Source: an uncultured Eubacteriales bacterium
GTDB lineage: Bacteria > Bacillota > Clostridia > Lachnospirales > Lachnospiraceae
Assembly: GCA_900314565.1 (NCBI GenBank)
Contig: OMVU01000007.1
Span: 3,541 to 67,540 of the forward strand
DNA length: 64,000 bases
Reading direction: 5' to 3'
The notes below the pieces were generated by a model. It made no database searches, was not told the DNA's origin, and worked only from the letters and a program-made list of their open reading frames with translations. Shown here in pieces: positions 53,798 to 63,080 of this stretch (its first letter is position 1; each line of letters opens with the position of its first letter). The translations under genes were made by a program, and so were the position numbers.

Positions 53798-55195
53798 ATG
53801 GAACAAGCTTACATCTGCATCGACCTTAAATCCTACTACGCCTCCGTCGAGTGCGTTCACCGCGGTCTCGACCCTCTGCGCGCAAATCTTCTGGTAGCCG
53901 ACCCTTCTCGTTCGGACCAGACGATCTGTCTTGCAGTCTCCCCGTCCCTGAAGGCCATGGGCGTTCCCGGGAGACCCCGGCTCTTCGAGGCAAAGCAGGC
54001 GATCAGAAAGTATGAAGCCCTTCATCACACGAAAGTCTCCTACATCACCGCGGTGCCGCGGATGGCGGAATATGAGCGGATCTCCGCCCTGATCTATTCC
54101 ATTTATCTGAGATATGTCGCGCCGGAGGACGTGCATGTGTACTCGATCGACGAATGCTTCATCGACTGCACCGGCTACCTGCATTTTTATGAGAAGGAGG
54201 CAGCGCGGGCACACGTCCACCCTGCCCATGTCCTCGCAATGACCATGATCCGGGATGTGCTGAGGACGACCGGCATTACCGCCACGGTCGGCATCGGGAC
54301 CAATCTCTATCTGGCGAAGGTCGCCATGGATATCGTGGCGAAAAAATCTCCGGCGGACAGGGACGGCGTCCGGATCGCGGAGCTGAACGAGGAGTCTTAC
54401 CGATACCTGCTCTGGGATCACAGGCCGCTGACAGACTTCTGGCAGATCGGGCCCGGCAAGGCGAGAAGGCTCATGAATGCCTATATGTTCACAATGGGGG
54501 ATGTTGCTGCGAGAACGCAGTGGGACGAAGAATTCTTCTATAAGACGTTCGGTATTGACGGGGAGATCCTGATCGACCATGCCTGGGGCATCGAACCGGT
54601 CACCATGCGGGATATCAAGAACTATCGCTCGGACAGCCACAGCCTGAGCAACGGGCAGGTACTTCCGAGGCCGTATAAGTATGCGGAGGCGCGGCTGGTC
54701 TTCTGCGAAATGATCGACTCGCTCTGCTCCGGCATGCTCCGCAAAAATCTGACCGCGCCCGCCTTCTCCTGGTGGGTCTCCTACGATTACAAGAGCCTTG
54801 AGGAATGCCCTGAATACGACGGGCCGCTCTCCATCGATTTCTACGGAAGGCTCCACCCGAAGCACACGGGCGGAACGGTAAAAATGAAAATGCCGACCAA
54901 CTCCCCCCGCCTCGTTGCGGAAGGGCTGACCGGCTCCTTTGACAAAAAAACAGACCATCGGCTGCTTTACCGAAGGCTTGGCGTCTGTGCGCTCAACACC
55001 GAAGAGGATCTCGGCATCTTCCAGCTGGACCTGTTCACGGACTACGACGCGCTTTGGAAAGAGAAAAAGGCTGAACAGGCTCTCCTTGAGATCCGGAGAA
55101 AATACGGCCCGAATGCCATATTCAAGGGAAAGAATCTCCTCGACGGAGCGACCACGCTGGAGCGGAATATGCAGATCGGGGGACACAGGGCATGA
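53798..55195 (+). CDS. Y-family DNA polymerase (DinB/UmuC-like)
   Basis: A 465-residue translesion polymerase. Catalytic residues are in ICIDLKSYYASVE (D9) and SIDECFID (D118, E119), followed by the helix-hairpin region (TVGIGTNLYLAKVAMDIVAKK). The C-terminal tail beyond the little finger (LGIFQLDLFTDYDALWKEKKAEQALLEIRRKYG) is typical of the Gram-positive UmuC/UvrX branch. It copies across DNA lesions during stress. The ATG at 53798 follows AAAGGAGG; earlier in-frame codons are AT-rich noncoding sequence. No LexA box was seen. Confidence 0.9.
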   Translation: MEQAYICIDLKSYYASVECVHRGLDPLRANLLVADPSRSDQTICLAVSPSLKAMGVPGRPRLFEAKQAIRKYEALHHTKVSYITAVPRMAEYERISALIYSIYLRYVAPEDVHVYSIDECFIDCTGYLHFYEKEAARAHVHPAHVLAMTMIRDVLRTTGITATVGIGTNLYLAKVAMDIVAKKSPADRDGVRIAELNEESYRYLLWDHRPLTDFWQIGPGKARRLMNAYMFTMGDVAARTQWDEEFFYKTFGIDGEILIDHAWGIEPVTMRDIKNYRSDSHSLSNGQVLPRPYKYAEARLVFCEMIDSLCSGMLRKNLTAPAFSWWVSYDYKSLEECPEYDGPLSIDFYGRLHPKHTGGTVKMKMPTNSPRLVAEGLTGSFDKKTDHRLLYRRLGVCALNTEEDLGIFQLDLFTDYDALWKEKKAEQALLEIRRKYGPNAIFKGKNLLDGATTLERNMQIGGHRA

Positions 55196-55252
55196 CAGCA
55201 CTTATCAGCCGAATCAAATTCATGGGTTCGCGAAGCAGTTTTCATAAGAAAA

Positions 55253-55289
55253 TTTACCGGAAGCTCCGTACAGAGCTCCCGGTAATTTT
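55253..55289. terminator. Bidirectional terminator
   Basis: TTACCGGAAGCTC/GAGCTCCCGGTAA stem followed by TTTTTC on the + strand and an A/T tail on the other; between convergent genes. Confidence 0.8.
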
Positions 55290-55308
55290 TCTTTCTGCCG
55301 GCTGCATC

Positions 55309-55884
55309 TCAGAGAGCCGACACTTTATCGCCCAGACTGCCGAAAGCACGTCCGAACGCGAGGATCAGAATAATCTCGACAGGAATGAGTACCGCACACT
55401 GAACGATTCTCGTCGAAAGAAGCGGCAGATAGGGCGAGCCGTACAGGACAGAGATCCAAAGGGAGTTGAGCAGAAGGCTCAGGATCAGCTGATTGATCCC
55501 GACCGCCGCCAGCACCCTGGGCACAGTCGTTTTTCCCTTGAGGAAAAAGCCGAAAACAATTCCCGTCAGAAAGGCAGTGAACGTAAATCCCGGAAAATAC
55601 GGCCCGATCGGAAAGACGAGCGCTCCCACGAAGTCTCCCAGCGCTGCGACGATCGCGGCCGGAATCGGACCGAAAAGCATGCCCGCGATGGCTACAGGCA
55701 CAAAGCTGAAGCCGATTTTCAGATTCCAGGCATTGATCGACAGGAAACGATTGAGCACGATCTCCATAGCTGTCAGCACACCGATGTAGACGATCATCGA
55801 TGTATCGAACTTCTTCGCAAATTTCCTCGCTTCCGGCTTTTCCGCCTTCTCGAATTCGTTTTTAGATGTATCACTATTCTTCAT
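55309..55884 (-). CDS. folT: ECF transporter S component, folate type (FolT)
   Basis: A 191-residue membrane protein with six segments. TSMIVYIGVLTAMEIVLNRFLSINAWNLKIGFSFVPVAIAGMLFGPIPAAIVAALGDFVGALVFP is characteristic of the FolT-type substrate-binding subunit, which captures folate and docks on shared EcfAA'T modules encoded elsewhere. The cyclodeaminase gene just upstream on the same strand supports a folate role. GGAGG precedes the ATG. No tetrahydrofolate riboswitch was recognised in the 100 bases upstream. Confidence 0.82.
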   Translation of the reverse strand: MKNSDTSKNEFEKAEKPEARKFAKKFDTSMIVYIGVLTAMEIVLNRFLSINAWNLKIGFSFVPVAIAGMLFGPIPAAIVAALGDFVGALVFPIGPYFPGFTFTAFLTGIVFGFFLKGKTTVPRVLAAVGINQLILSLLLNSLWISVLYGSPYLPLLSTRIVQCAVLIPVEIILILAFGRAFGSLGDKVSAL

Positions 55885-55984
55885 AAAACCTCCATGCAGC
55901 GATCTTCATCGTTAAGTAAAGCGGACATTCGCAATCCGTTTCGCTGCCTGTTTGTGAACCGATCCCCGCTTTGCAGGTTCCGGC

Positions 55985-56599
55985 TCAAAAACTTCCGTAA
56001 ACATTTTCGTAGACCTCTTCCGCCATTGCTCCGTACTTCTTCAGGCCTTCCCCGATCCTGGCATCCAATGCTTCGGCATAGGCCCGGTCCTTCATAAGGC
56101 GTGTATTCACCCTGACATTGACAGCTGCCCCCTTGAGCGCGCCCAGACAGAGAGCTGCACCGGTCGCCGCGTCCGATATCATGATGCGGCTTCCTTTCTC
56201 CGCAAATTCTTTCTCCAGACAGATGGCCTCGCAGCAGAGATCAAAAATCTCCATCGGCGCGCCTGCCGCGTCGCGAAGGCAGGCCTCCATCACTTCAGCC
56301 CGCGAAGGATCGTCCTTCGGGATCCCGTACGCGCGGCTCAGCGGCTCAAAAGCGGCCGCGTCCTTCTCAATGCAGGCAAGCAGCCGGACGCGGAGATCCT
56401 GTGCCCTGACCATCAATGCGCGGATCTCATCCTCGACGTCCGCATATTTTTTCTTGCCCACAGTCAGCTCTCCGACCATATCGCCCAGGGCGATTCCGAC
56501 TGCGCCGACGAGCGCACTCGCGCCGCCTCCGCCCGGCACCGGGGCCTTTGATGCCAGCTGTTCCGTAAATTCTCTCAAACTGATTTCCGTCATATCCAT
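55985..56599 (-). CDS. Formimino-/methenyl-THF cyclodeaminase family protein
   Basis: A 204-residue protein of the FTCD_C/FchA family: SLREFTEQLASKAPVPGGGGASALVGAVGIALGDMVGELTVGKKKYADVEDEI is the family start, with the GGGGASAL turn. It converts 5-formimino-THF to methenyl-THF or hydrolyses methenyl-THF, feeding one-carbon metabolism. The ATG at 56599 follows GGAGGG. Precedes the folate ECF gene, so the two likely share a transcript. Confidence 0.88.
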   Translation of the reverse strand: MDMTEISLREFTEQLASKAPVPGGGGASALVGAVGIALGDMVGELTVGKKKYADVEDEIRALMVRAQDLRVRLLACIEKDAAAFEPLSRAYGIPKDDPSRAEVMEACLRDAAGAPMEIFDLCCEAICLEKEFAEKGSRIMISDAATGAALCLGALKGAAVNVRVNTRLMKDRAYAEALDARIGEGLKKYGAMAEEVYENVYGSF

Positions 56600-56668
56600 G
56601 ATTTCCCTCCGCAAACGCAAGTCAAAACCCTGTTTTCTCTGTTCGGATGCTTCTCAGCGCACCGTCAT

Positions 56669-56772
56669 ACAGCGCACTGCGATCCGGTAAACGTTTCACC
56701 ATACAGCACACTGCGATCCGGCAGACCTTTCACCATTCAGCGCACCGCGATCTGGCAGACCTTCATAGCCTC
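56669..56772 (-). repeat. 34-bp tandem repeat copying the nicotinamidase 3' end
   Basis: Units start at 56669, 56703 and 56737, period 34. The last is the end of the nicotinamidase gene from its stop codon on. GGTCTGCCNGATCGCNGTG followed by NGCTG on the gene strand is shared by all three, and a fourth partial (GGTGCGCTGA) lies at about 56655. Confidence 0.87.
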
Positions 56773-57267
56773 CAGCGCACGCACATGGCTTTCAGGCGTC
56801 ACGCCCGCACAGCAGGCTTCTTCCGTGACGAGCGGCACTTCCGGCAGGAATGCCTTGACGAGCATCGCGTTGGAGATCACGCAGATATCCGTGCAGAGAC
56901 CGATCAGGGTGATCTGCCCGATCGGATTTTTTTCATTTTCCGCGTCAAGATATTCGCCGAGCACACGGCTTCCGAAGGTCGGCTTATCTATGATTATCGC
57001 ATTTTCGGCATATGCGGAAAGCTCCGGAATGATCTGCCAGCCGTCTGTGCCCAGAACGCAGTGCTTTACCGGAAGATTTCTTCCTTCCTGCGTCTCCAGA
57101 TAATTTTCCGGATGGGTGTCGCGGGTAAAGATCACTTTCTCACCTGCATAAAGCGCCTCCTCGATCCGTTTCTTTACCGCGGGAACGATGGCCTGAGCTT
57201 CCTTCGTGCCCAGCGCGCCGTCTACAAAGTCCGTCTGCATATCTACAACGATCAAATAGTTCTGCAT
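56737..57267 (-). CDS. Nicotinamidase / isochorismatase-family hydrolase
   Basis: A 176-residue cysteine hydrolase. The catalytic triad is visible as Asp in VVDMQTDFVDGAL, Lys in EGRNLPVKHC and Cys in IGLCTDICVISNAM. It likely deamidates nicotinamide to nicotinate in NAD recycling. The ATG at 57267 follows GGAGG with 8-base spacing. Confidence 0.87.
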   Translation of the reverse strand: MQNYLIVVDMQTDFVDGALGTKEAQAIVPAVKKRIEEALYAGEKVIFTRDTHPENYLETQEGRNLPVKHCVLGTDGWQIIPELSAYAENAIIIDKPTFGSRVLGEYLDAENEKNPIGQITLIGLCTDICVISNAMLVKAFLPEVPLVTEEACCAGVTPESHVRALEAMKVCQIAVR

Positions 57268-57558
57268 GGAATAAACCTCCGTAAAAAAGCAAAAAAGGAC
57301 TGCAGAAAGCATAAGCGCAGCCTTTTCAGGAAATAGAGATAAAGCCGTTCATCTGCCGGCTGTCTTTACGTCTGTCACCATCTTGCCCGGTTCCTCTTAT
57401 AAAAGGTATGCACCGCTCAAGGCTTACACAACTATAACACAGCCCTTCCCAAAAAAACAGAGCCCGGCTGAAATTCCTGCTTCCGCAGTTATTTCACCGG
57501 TACTCCGTTTGTCAGTCGTATTTCCTTTGCTGAAAGATCTGATTTCACTCGCGAGATT
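57268..57558. other. Intergenic region
   Basis: Upstream region of the nicotinamidase gene and end region of the epimerase gene. No repeat, terminator with T tract or gene was recognised. Confidence 0.4.
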
Positions 57559-58683
57559 TTAGGCCTGCGCCGTGTGACGGACCGGCGTGTGGTTTTTCAT
57601 CAGTCCCTGCAGCTTATCGGCAAGAGTTCTTTTTTCGGAAGCATCGTCCTTAAGAGAAACATTTCCCCTGATCTTTCCTTCGGTCACCAGCCAGCGGGCT
57701 TCATCCCGCAGTGTCTCTTCGTAAGAGCGGGTGTGATATCCCAGCTCCCGTTCCGCCTTGGAATAATCAAATGTATTGTTGCGGTCCAGATTGTAGACGG
57801 AGAACTTTGTCATCATCGGCTTTTTGCCGGTCCTGGCAGCCTTCTTTTCCATTTTATCCGCCAGACGGTACGCCAGGCTGATGGGAAGGTAAACCAGCGG
57901 CTTCCTGCATCCGCAGGCATCATGGAGCATTCCGGCAACCTCTTTCAAGGTCACTTCCCTGTTGCCCAAAATATAACATTCCCCCCTGCGGCCTTTGTCT
58001 GCCGCGGCAATCGTGCCGTAAGCGAGATCCCTGACATCGCAAAGGTTAAAACTGCCACCCATGCCGATGGGCATTTCCCCGTTCATGATCTTGATAACGG
58101 TTCCCGTAGTCTCGCTGACGGCATGATCGTTCGGTCCGAGAATGCCGCTGGGATGAACAACGCAGGCATTCAGCCCTTCAGCCGCCGCATCCAGGACTTT
58201 CTGTGTCGCAATTGCTTTTGACCGGCTGTACCATCCCACAACTTTCTCATCCTCATAGGGAACGAAACGGGTGACTTCCCGGATCACCTGTCCCTTGGGC
58301 AGTTCCGGGATCGCACCGGTGCTCGATACATAGACCAGCTTCCGGCACTGAGGATGTGACTTGGCAGCGGCGATGATGTTTTCCGTACCGCCCACATTGA
58401 CCGCCATCAGCTTTTCACTGTAGTCCGGATTCACAGTGACCATGGAAGCACAGTGAATACATACGGTTTCCGTATCTTCATCCACTTCAAAAAAGTGATT
58501 GCAGTCCTCCCCGCTGCAGAGGTCTCCCTCAAAAATCTCCACCCCGTCCGGGATATATTTCACTGCGGGATCACCCTTCAGGACAAATGCGCGGACGCTG
58601 TCTCCCCGTTCCAAAAGCTGCTGACAAATATTGGATCCCAGAAAACCTGCCGCTCCGGTAAGTAAATAAAGTCTCTTCATCAT
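57559..58683 (-). CDS. NAD-dependent epimerase/dehydratase-family protein
   Basis: A 374-residue extended short-chain dehydrogenase. TGAAGFLGSNI is the NAD-binding motif and VVGWYSRSKAIATQKV holds the YxxxK catalytic pair, resembling the 3-beta-HSD/dihydroflavonol reductase branch. The substrate (a sugar nucleotide, steroid-like or ketone compound) is unknown. The start at 58683 follows GGAGG. It lies downstream of the two-component system on the same strand with a 230-base gap. Confidence 0.82.
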   Translation of the reverse strand: MMKRLYLLTGAAGFLGSNICQQLLERGDSVRAFVLKGDPAVKYIPDGVEIFEGDLCSGEDCNHFFEVDEDTETVCIHCASMVTVNPDYSEKLMAVNVGGTENIIAAAKSHPQCRKLVYVSSTGAIPELPKGQVIREVTRFVPYEDEKVVGWYSRSKAIATQKVLDAAAEGLNACVVHPSGILGPNDHAVSETTGTVIKIMNGEMPIGMGGSFNLCDVRDLAYGTIAAADKGRRGECYILGNREVTLKEVAGMLHDACGCRKPLVYLPISLAYRLADKMEKKAARTGKKPMMTKFSVYNLDRNNTFDYSKAERELGYHTRSYEETLRDEARWLVTEGKIRGNVSLKDDASEKRTLADKLQGLMKNHTPVRHTAQA

Positions 58684-58915
58684 AAACACCTCCATTTTCA
58701 TATCATTGGCATCCGTTTCCGGATGACTGTCTGCTTAACTGTATGTCCTTACTTTAGAGGCGTTATGTTTTTGTTTTGCTTCCGAAATGTTAAAGAGTTG
58801 TTATTTCGGGCGGGAATTCTTCGTCAGAAACGGAAAAGGACCGCCGGTCAGGCAGTCCCAAAAAAATCAGCACTGTATAAAGAACGCACCGGCGTTCCTG
58901 CAGTACCCATATTTC

Positions 58916-59977
58916 TCATACATCTCTCCGGAGCCGCACGATAAAAGTGCTGCCTTCTCCCGGAGTACTTTCCACACGGATTTCTCCGCCCGCAATATCA
59001 ATGATCCGTTTCACCAGGGCCAGCCCCAGTCCGTTCCCCTGCACAGAGTGGGATGTATCCCCCTGATAGAATTTGTCGAAAATATGTCTCACTGTTTCCG
59101 GCGGCATACCGCAGCCCGAATCACGGACCGTAACGACAGCATTGTCATTTTCCATCTTCAGGGAAATGCTGACAGTCCCGCCGGGTTCCGTAAATTTGAA
59201 AGCATTCGAAAGCAGATTATTCCATACAATTGACAGCAGTTCCTTGTCCGAATTAATCAGCACATCATCTTCAATATCCGGTTCGATCCCGATCCCTTTT
59301 TCTTCCCAGACCGTTTCAAAGCCCAGAAGACATTCCGTCAGCTGGCCGCCCAGATCGAACGTCTCTGATCTCATATGGATCTGCTGGTTTTCCAGGCGGT
59401 TCAGTCGCAGGATATTTGTGATCAGCAAATTCAGCCGCATCGCCGCACCTCTGATGATCCCGGCATACTCTCTCCGTTCTTCTTCGGAAAGATCCTCCGC
59501 ATCCAGCAGGCTGCTGTAATTCTGTATGACGGACAGCGGCGTTTTGATCTCATGGGATACATTGGAAACAAAATCTGTCTTCAGCGTCTCGATACTTCCC
59601 AGTTCCGCAATCATTGCATTCAGGTCGTGGATCATCCGATCCAGATAGTCTTCGCGATTTTCCTCATTATGCAGCGGATCGATCCGCACCGTAAAGTCAC
59701 CGTGCGCCACCTTTTTGGTCGCCTCGGAGATGTTTTGGAGCGGCGTGTCATATACGGCCTTTATTCTTGACCGGATAAGCAGTGTGAGGAAAGACGCGGC
59801 TCCGATCCAGTAAAAAACCATGACGTGCGTCTGGACGATTGGTGACCAGCCGGCCTGGGCCATGCCGACAAGAATGGCCATCTGCACGCCTGCTGTGATC
59901 AGAAGAACGCTGAGTACGACCCAGAACATAGATAAAGGGAAACGGCTGCGGCTCTCCTTTTCGGAAACGGTCCTCAT
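58916..59977 (-). CDS. Sensor histidine kinase
   Basis: A 353-residue kinase with two close membrane segments (residues 15-38 and 50-68) and almost no external loop, then HAMP (about 70-120), a dimerisation helix with H142 (NVSHEIKTPLSVIQN) and an ATPase domain (NLLSNAFKFTEPGG; VRDSGCGMPP; GNGLGLALVKRI). The short external part suggests it senses membrane stress, as cell-envelope kinases do. It overlaps the response regulator by 4 bases. Confidence 0.92.
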   Translation of the reverse strand: MRTVSEKESRSRFPLSMFWVVLSVLLITAGVQMAILVGMAQAGWSPIVQTHVMVFYWIGAASFLTLLIRSRIKAVYDTPLQNISEATKKVAHGDFTVRIDPLHNEENREDYLDRMIHDLNAMIAELGSIETLKTDFVSNVSHEIKTPLSVIQNYSSLLDAEDLSEEERREYAGIIRGAAMRLNLLITNILRLNRLENQQIHMRSETFDLGGQLTECLLGFETVWEEKGIGIEPDIEDDVLINSDKELLSIVWNNLLSNAFKFTEPGGTVSISLKMENDNAVVTVRDSGCGMPPETVRHIFDKFYQGDTSHSVQGNGLGLALVKRIIDIAGGEIRVESTPGEGSTFIVRLRRDV

Positions 59978-60645
59978 TTTGTCACCACCTTATACCCGAG
60001 TCCGTGAACGGTCTGGATCTCAAAATCATCACAGTCAGCGAGCTTTGCTCGCAGCTTCGTCATGTACACATCCACGGTTCGGGTCCCGGAAGTCGTTCCC
60101 GCATCCCAGAATTCATTCATAAGCTGCTGCCTTGAGAACGTTTTCTTCGGGTAGGAAAGCAGCTTATAGAGAATGTTGAATTCCCGGATCGTGAGGGATA
60201 TTTCTTCTCCGTTCAGCCTCGCTGTATGTTCATCGAGATCCATGACAAAGCTGCCGATTACCAGACGATGGCTGTTGACGATCTTCGCGCGGCGAAGCAA
60301 TGCCCCGATCCGAAGCAGCAACTCATCAAAATTGATCGGTTTTGTCATGTACTCGTCGATCCCGATCCTGTAACTTTTCTGCATGGAATGGATATCGTCC
60401 CTGGCAGTCATGAACAGGATAGGAATCTCACTGTTCAGGCTGCGGATCGTTTTCGCGAACTCATATCCATCGATTCCCGGCATCATGATGTCGGAAATGA
60501 TGAGATCAAAAACATTTTCGTACATTGCGTCATAGGCATCGTCTGCGTTCAGGCAGCCTGACACTTCGTATCCGTTCCGATTCAGGAAAGTGCATACAGA
60601 GCGGTTCAGGTCTTTGTCATCTTCAACTACGAGCAGCTTTAACAT
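59974..60645 (-). CDS. OmpR/PhoB-family response regulator
   Basis: A 223-residue regulator. The receiver has acidic pocket VVEDD, phosphoacceptor D52 (SDIMMPG) and K near TKPINF; the winged helix runs from about residue 128 (EISLTIREFNILYKLLSYPKKTFSRQQLMNEFW...VDVYMTKLRAKL). It is the partner of the kinase that follows. GAGGTG precedes the ATG. Confidence 0.94.
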   Translation of the reverse strand: MLKLLVVEDDKDLNRSVCTFLNRNGYEVSGCLNADDAYDAMYENVFDLIISDIMMPGIDGYEFAKTIRSLNSEIPILFMTARDDIHSMQKSYRIGIDEYMTKPINFDELLLRIGALLRRAKIVNSHRLVIGSFVMDLDEHTARLNGEEISLTIREFNILYKLLSYPKKTFSRQQLMNEFWDAGTTSGTRTVDVYMTKLRAKLADCDDFEIQTVHGLGYKVVTK

Positions 60646-60744
60646 CTCTTTTTCACCTCAAAAATTGATATAGTCTGATTATAAATCCCGAATGTTAACG
60701 TTTTGTTTAAGAGTATCACTTTGAACATTCATCATAGATTTACA

Positions 60745-60796
60745 TCACGAGAATTCTGCGTCAGAGACTGAAATCACGAGAATTCTGCGCCGAAAA
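60745..60796. repeat. Short direct repeat related to R1
   Basis: ATCACGAGAATTCTGCGTCA and ATCACGAGAATTCTGCGCCG occur 29 bases apart just past the GNAT gene stop. The same motif with one change forms the end of the alpha/beta hydrolase gene (15551-15576). Confidence 0.65.
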
Positions 60797-61327
60797 TCAA
60801 ACCAGATCCATTGTATAAACATCCGCAGTGACCGGCATGCCGGTCCCCCAGTCCTCTTCCTTGGTATAGAGATACTCAAATCCGATTTTAGTGAGGACCT
60901 TTCCGGACCCTGTATTATGAGGCATCGCATGCGCTGTGACGAGCTCCACTCCTGTATTTTCGCGAAGGAATTCCGTCAGGGCTATGGTCGTCTGTGTGGC
61001 AAGTCCTCTGTTCCAGAATTCTTCCGCGAACCTGCAGCCGATCGAAATCACCTTTCCGCTGGGTTTGTAATCATATAACTCCGCAAGCCCGGTGAGAACA
61101 TCCGGCGCAGCTGTCTCAAATACTCCGTAAATACACTGGCGGTCCCTTTGAAGATCCATCGACATAATCGCAGAAAGCGCCTCTTCCGGCGTTCCCTGAC
61201 GTTCTGTGAGAAAGGTCGGCTCATACCGATAAACATTCGGATTTTCTATCATTTTTCTGAGCCCTTCCAGGTCTTTCTTCTCAAGGCTCTTTATAATAAT
61301 TTTTTTATTTTCAATAAGAATCATCAT
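60797..61327 (-). CDS. GNAT-family N-acetyltransferase
   Basis: A 176-residue acetyltransferase of the RimJ/RimL type: ISIGCRFAEEFWNRGLATQTTIALTEFLREN carries the acetyl-CoA loop, and HAMPHNTGSGKVLTKIGFEYL the following helix. It transfers acetyl from acetyl-CoA to an amine, perhaps a protein N terminus or small molecule. The ATG at 61327 follows GGAGG. Confidence 0.85.
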   Translation of the reverse strand: MMILIENKKIIIKSLEKKDLEGLRKMIENPNVYRYEPTFLTERQGTPEEALSAIMSMDLQRDRQCIYGVFETAAPDVLTGLAELYDYKPSGKVISIGCRFAEEFWNRGLATQTTIALTEFLRENTGVELVTAHAMPHNTGSGKVLTKIGFEYLYTKEEDWGTGMPVTADVYTMDLV

Positions 61328-61456
61328 CAACCTCCGCTGCACGGCAATTTCAAGAACACCCGGTACCGCAAACGCGCAAAGTAAAGATTACTTTGTCGGT
61401 TACTATAGCTTATAATTATATCAGAAATCACTCTGCATCACACAAGGAGGAGTCAT

Positions 61457-62872
61457 ATGTGGTCTGAAGAACGCATACAGGAAGTCATCCGTCGCCAGAA
61501 CACCTTTTTTCGAAGCGGGAAAACACTCGACACCGCATGGCGGATCCGCCGGCTGAAAAGGCTTCGGCAGGCTGTGTGTGATCACGAAAATGAAATTCTC
61601 GCTGCTCTCCGCAAAGATCTCGGCCGGGCGGAAGCGGAGGGATATTTCTGTGACATCGGCACAGTCATTCTTGAGATCAACGAAATGATTGCCGGACTTC
61701 CCCGCTGGAGCCGTCCGGAGACTCACGCAAGCGGCATCGTCTGCTTCCCGAGCACGACGACAAAAGTCTATAAGATGCCCTACGGGACGGTCCTTCTGAT
61801 CAGCCCCTTCAACTTTCCTTTTACGCTGACGCTGGGTCCTCTGGCCGCGGCGATCGCGGGCGGAAACACCGCTGTCATAAAAACCAGCTCAAAAACGCCT
61901 GCGTGTACGGCTGTCCTGCAGAAGCTTATTGCAGAAGCTTTCCCCGAAAAATACATCGCCGTCATAGACGGCGGGCATGACACGGCAGACCTGTGCCTGA
62001 AGCAGCGTTTTGACAAAATATTTTATACCGGGTCGCCCAGGATCGGGAAACATGTAATGGCGTGCGCGTCCGAACATCTGACGCCGGTAGCGCTGGAGCT
62101 TGGAGGAGAGACCGGGAACTGGTGCGTGATCCGGAAAGACGCGGACATCCGGGACGCGGCGAGAAAAATCGCTTTCTTCAAAATGTGCAACAGCGGTCAG
62201 ATCTGTATCAACATCAATCAGGTCGCTGTCGCGGAAGAGATTGCAGATCAGTTCATTGACGCACTGAAGAAGGAAATCACGAGACAGATCGGGACGGACC
62301 CGGTCAAAAACGACGAGTACCCGCGCCTCATCACAGAGGCTGCCTGGAAGAAATGCGCAGATGAAGCGGATCTGTACCGGAGCCGCATCGTATTTGGCGG
62401 GTACGGTGATCCGTCTCAGCTTAAGTATGCGCCGACCCTCATTTATCCCGTAGGCACAGACGAGGACATCGTGCGGCACGAGCTCTTCAATCCGCTTTTG
62501 CCGATCGTTCCCTATAAGGACAGAGAAGTCGGTCAGCTCCTTTCCGTGATCGCCGGGCGGGAGCACGGTCTTGCACTGTATCTTTTCACGAAGGATCTCA
62601 GGTGGGCAAAACAGGTCATGTCCACCCAGCAGTACGGAGGCGGATGTATCAACGAAGTGTGCCTGCACATGATGGTCAAGGGCGTTCCCTTCGGCGGGAC
62701 AGGCCATTCCGGCATGGGTGTCTATCATGGAAAATGGGGTTTCATGGAATTTACGCATCCGTCCACCGTCCTCATCGGGCGGACATTCGGAAATCTGCCG
62801 CTTCGAGAGCATCCGTACGGAGGTGCTGCAGGAGCCATAAAGCAGAAGATCATCCGGCTGGTCGAACGGTGA
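61457..62872 (+). CDS. Aldehyde dehydrogenase (class 3-like)
   Basis: A 471-residue NAD(P)-dependent aldehyde dehydrogenase with the shorter C terminus of class 3 enzymes. Asn in LISPFNFPF, the base Glu in VALELGGETG and the nucleophile Cys in CNSGQICININ are present. The usual GGK following ELGG is GGE here. It oxidises fatty or aromatic aldehydes. AAGGAGGAG precedes the ATG. Monocistronic. Confidence 0.88.
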   Translation: MWSEERIQEVIRRQNTFFRSGKTLDTAWRIRRLKRLRQAVCDHENEILAALRKDLGRAEAEGYFCDIGTVILEINEMIAGLPRWSRPETHASGIVCFPSTTTKVYKMPYGTVLLISPFNFPFTLTLGPLAAAIAGGNTAVIKTSSKTPACTAVLQKLIAEAFPEKYIAVIDGGHDTADLCLKQRFDKIFYTGSPRIGKHVMACASEHLTPVALELGGETGNWCVIRKDADIRDAARKIAFFKMCNSGQICININQVAVAEEIADQFIDALKKEITRQIGTDPVKNDEYPRLITEAAWKKCADEADLYRSRIVFGGYGDPSQLKYAPTLIYPVGTDEDIVRHELFNPLLPIVPYKDREVGQLLSVIAGREHGLALYLFTKDLRWAKQVMSTQQYGGGCINEVCLHMMVKGVPFGGTGHSGMGVYHGKWGFMEFTHPSTVLIGRTFGNLPLREHPYGGAAGAIKQKIIRLVER

Positions 62873-62990
62873 CAATACCTTCCGCTATACACCTGAAATC
62901 ACGGAATTTCAACGACAGCAACTTTTAGTTTTATGAGCGATGTCGTTTATGCAATAAGCCCTGCCGACAAGTTCGCGGCTTTCGCCGTAT

Positions 62991-63050
62991 ACGCACAGAA
63001 CGGCAAATACTCTTACGTGAGCAAGCTCCCGACGAGCATTTGCCATTCTG
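62991..63050. repeat. Foldback element
   Basis: GCACAGAACGGCAAAT (62994) and ATTTGCCATTCTGTGC (63038) are complementary except for one base; the loop is about 28 bases. It lies between convergent genes and has no T tract. Confidence 0.65.
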
Positions 63051-63080
63051 TGCGTGCATGGCTCATTGCTTGCGCGCAGC

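Noticed and set aside
53729..55201. Long open frame antisense to the polymerase gene
   Set aside because: It mirrors the codon bias of the true gene, has no ribosome site and no recognisable domain.
55885..55984. Tetrahydrofolate riboswitch upstream of folT
   Set aside because: The conserved core motifs of that riboswitch could not be found on the minus strand.
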